From contig MEFV01000014.1 of assembly GCA_001725255.1 (NCBI GenBank), positions 17,419 through 81,418 of the forward strand: DNA of 64,000 bases, given 5' to 3'. This stretch comes from Comamonas sp. SCN 67-35. GTDB lineage: Bacteria; Pseudomonadota; Gammaproteobacteria; Burkholderiales; Burkholderiaceae_C. Below, piece after piece: positions 63,902 through 64,000 of this stretch (position 1 is the first letter of the stretch; each line of letters begins with the position of its first letter). The position numbers and the translations under genes were made by a program. The notes beneath the pieces are model-generated. The model was given only the letters and a program-made list of their open reading frames with translations, was not told the origin of the DNA and made no database searches.

Positions 63902-64000
63902 TGTTGATTTCCACGCAAACCTGACCCACCATTTCCATCGCGATCTGACCCACCCTTGTTCTTGAACTTTACGCTCACGTTGTGGATAAGTTCTTGGGCG
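63902..64000 (+). mobile_element. Left end of an IS21-like insertion sequence (runs off window)
   Basis: From about 63902 (TGTTGATTTCC) the sequence holds two adjacent 24-base direct repeats, 63907-63930 and 63931-63954, each beginning ATTTCCA and ending CTGACCCACC. Multiple terminal repeats containing TGACCCACC are typical of IS21-family ends. The transposase genes would lie beyond base 64,000. The other end is not in the window. Confidence 0.55.

Overview
The window is GC-rich chromosomal DNA of a betaproteobacterium, most likely Burkholderiales, family Comamonadaceae. The grounds are the gene order of the cell-wall (dcw) cluster with a fused murE-murF gene, the hslVU/dksA surroundings, a Bordetella/Acidovorax-like set of LivFGHM, TRAP and acyl-CoA genes, and a dispersed short palindromic repeat of a kind I associate with that family. 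The genus cannot be resolved from the sequence alone. Almost the whole window is tightly packed core or near-core sequence. Only the last 2.5 kb (integron remnant and an insertion-sequence end) is clearly acquired.

Region 1 (1-14,415, minus strand) is the dcw cluster, read mraZ-rsmH-ftsL-ftsI-murE/murF-mraY-murD-ftsW-murG-murC-ddl-ftsQ. From rsmH onward every gene overlaps the next by 1 to 4 bases, so the peptidoglycan precursor pathway and the divisome genes form one translationally coupled transcript. It starts at a promoter carrying four 10-bp-spaced MraZ boxes. Region 2 (14.5-20.1 kb, minus) holds the HslVU protease, a two-module STAS-like protein, a DksA lacking three of its four zinc cysteines, and a CobW/COG0523 metal-chaperone GTPase. 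Region 3 (20.3-31.3 kb) is mixed: a chemoreceptor, a small conserved protein, xerC with a DUF484 gene, a DoxX protein, a Nudix/metallo-beta-lactamase fusion, cysK, the RNase P RNA gene, an amidase, htpX and a HypT-like LysR regulator. Region 4 (31.4-36.5 kb, plus) is a TRAP transporter followed by both subunits of a thiamine-dependent 2-oxoacid dehydrogenase E1. An Atm1-type ABC exporter faces it.

Region 5 (38.4-48.3 kb, minus) is the most unusual part: a nine-gene respiratory operon bounded by an FNR/DNR-type promoter and an intrinsic terminator. It encodes a single-helix peptide, a CuA-containing subunit II, a heme-copper subunit I whose active-site Tyr position is Gln, heme O synthase, an SCO copper chaperone and a cytochrome b fused to a two-[4Fe-4S] ferredoxin and an MvhD-like domain. 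It continues with a small anchored protein, a second heme-copper-like subunit missing two of the three CuB histidines, and another cytochrome b fused to a [2Fe-2S] ferredoxin and a flavin/NAD(P)H reductase. A heme A synthase gene is divergent from it. I infer a membrane electron-transfer chain that joins NAD(P)H and/or ferredoxin through b hemes to a NO- or O2-reducing heme-copper enzyme. There is no Rieske protein or cytochrome c in the locus.

Region 6 (49.4-61.5 kb, plus) is an acyl-CoA catabolic block: thioesterase, LivHMGF, acyl-CoA ligase, periplasmic binding protein, an acyl-CoA dehydrogenase broken by a nonsense codon, thiolase and a FadB-type multifunctional protein. The two transcription units share a palindromic operator candidate. 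Region 7 (61.5-64.0 kb) is a decayed integron: a frameshifted, internally deleted integrase on the minus strand, two AT-richer gene cassettes each ending in an attC site, a nitronate monooxygenase gene, and the terminal repeats of an IS21-like element running off the edge.
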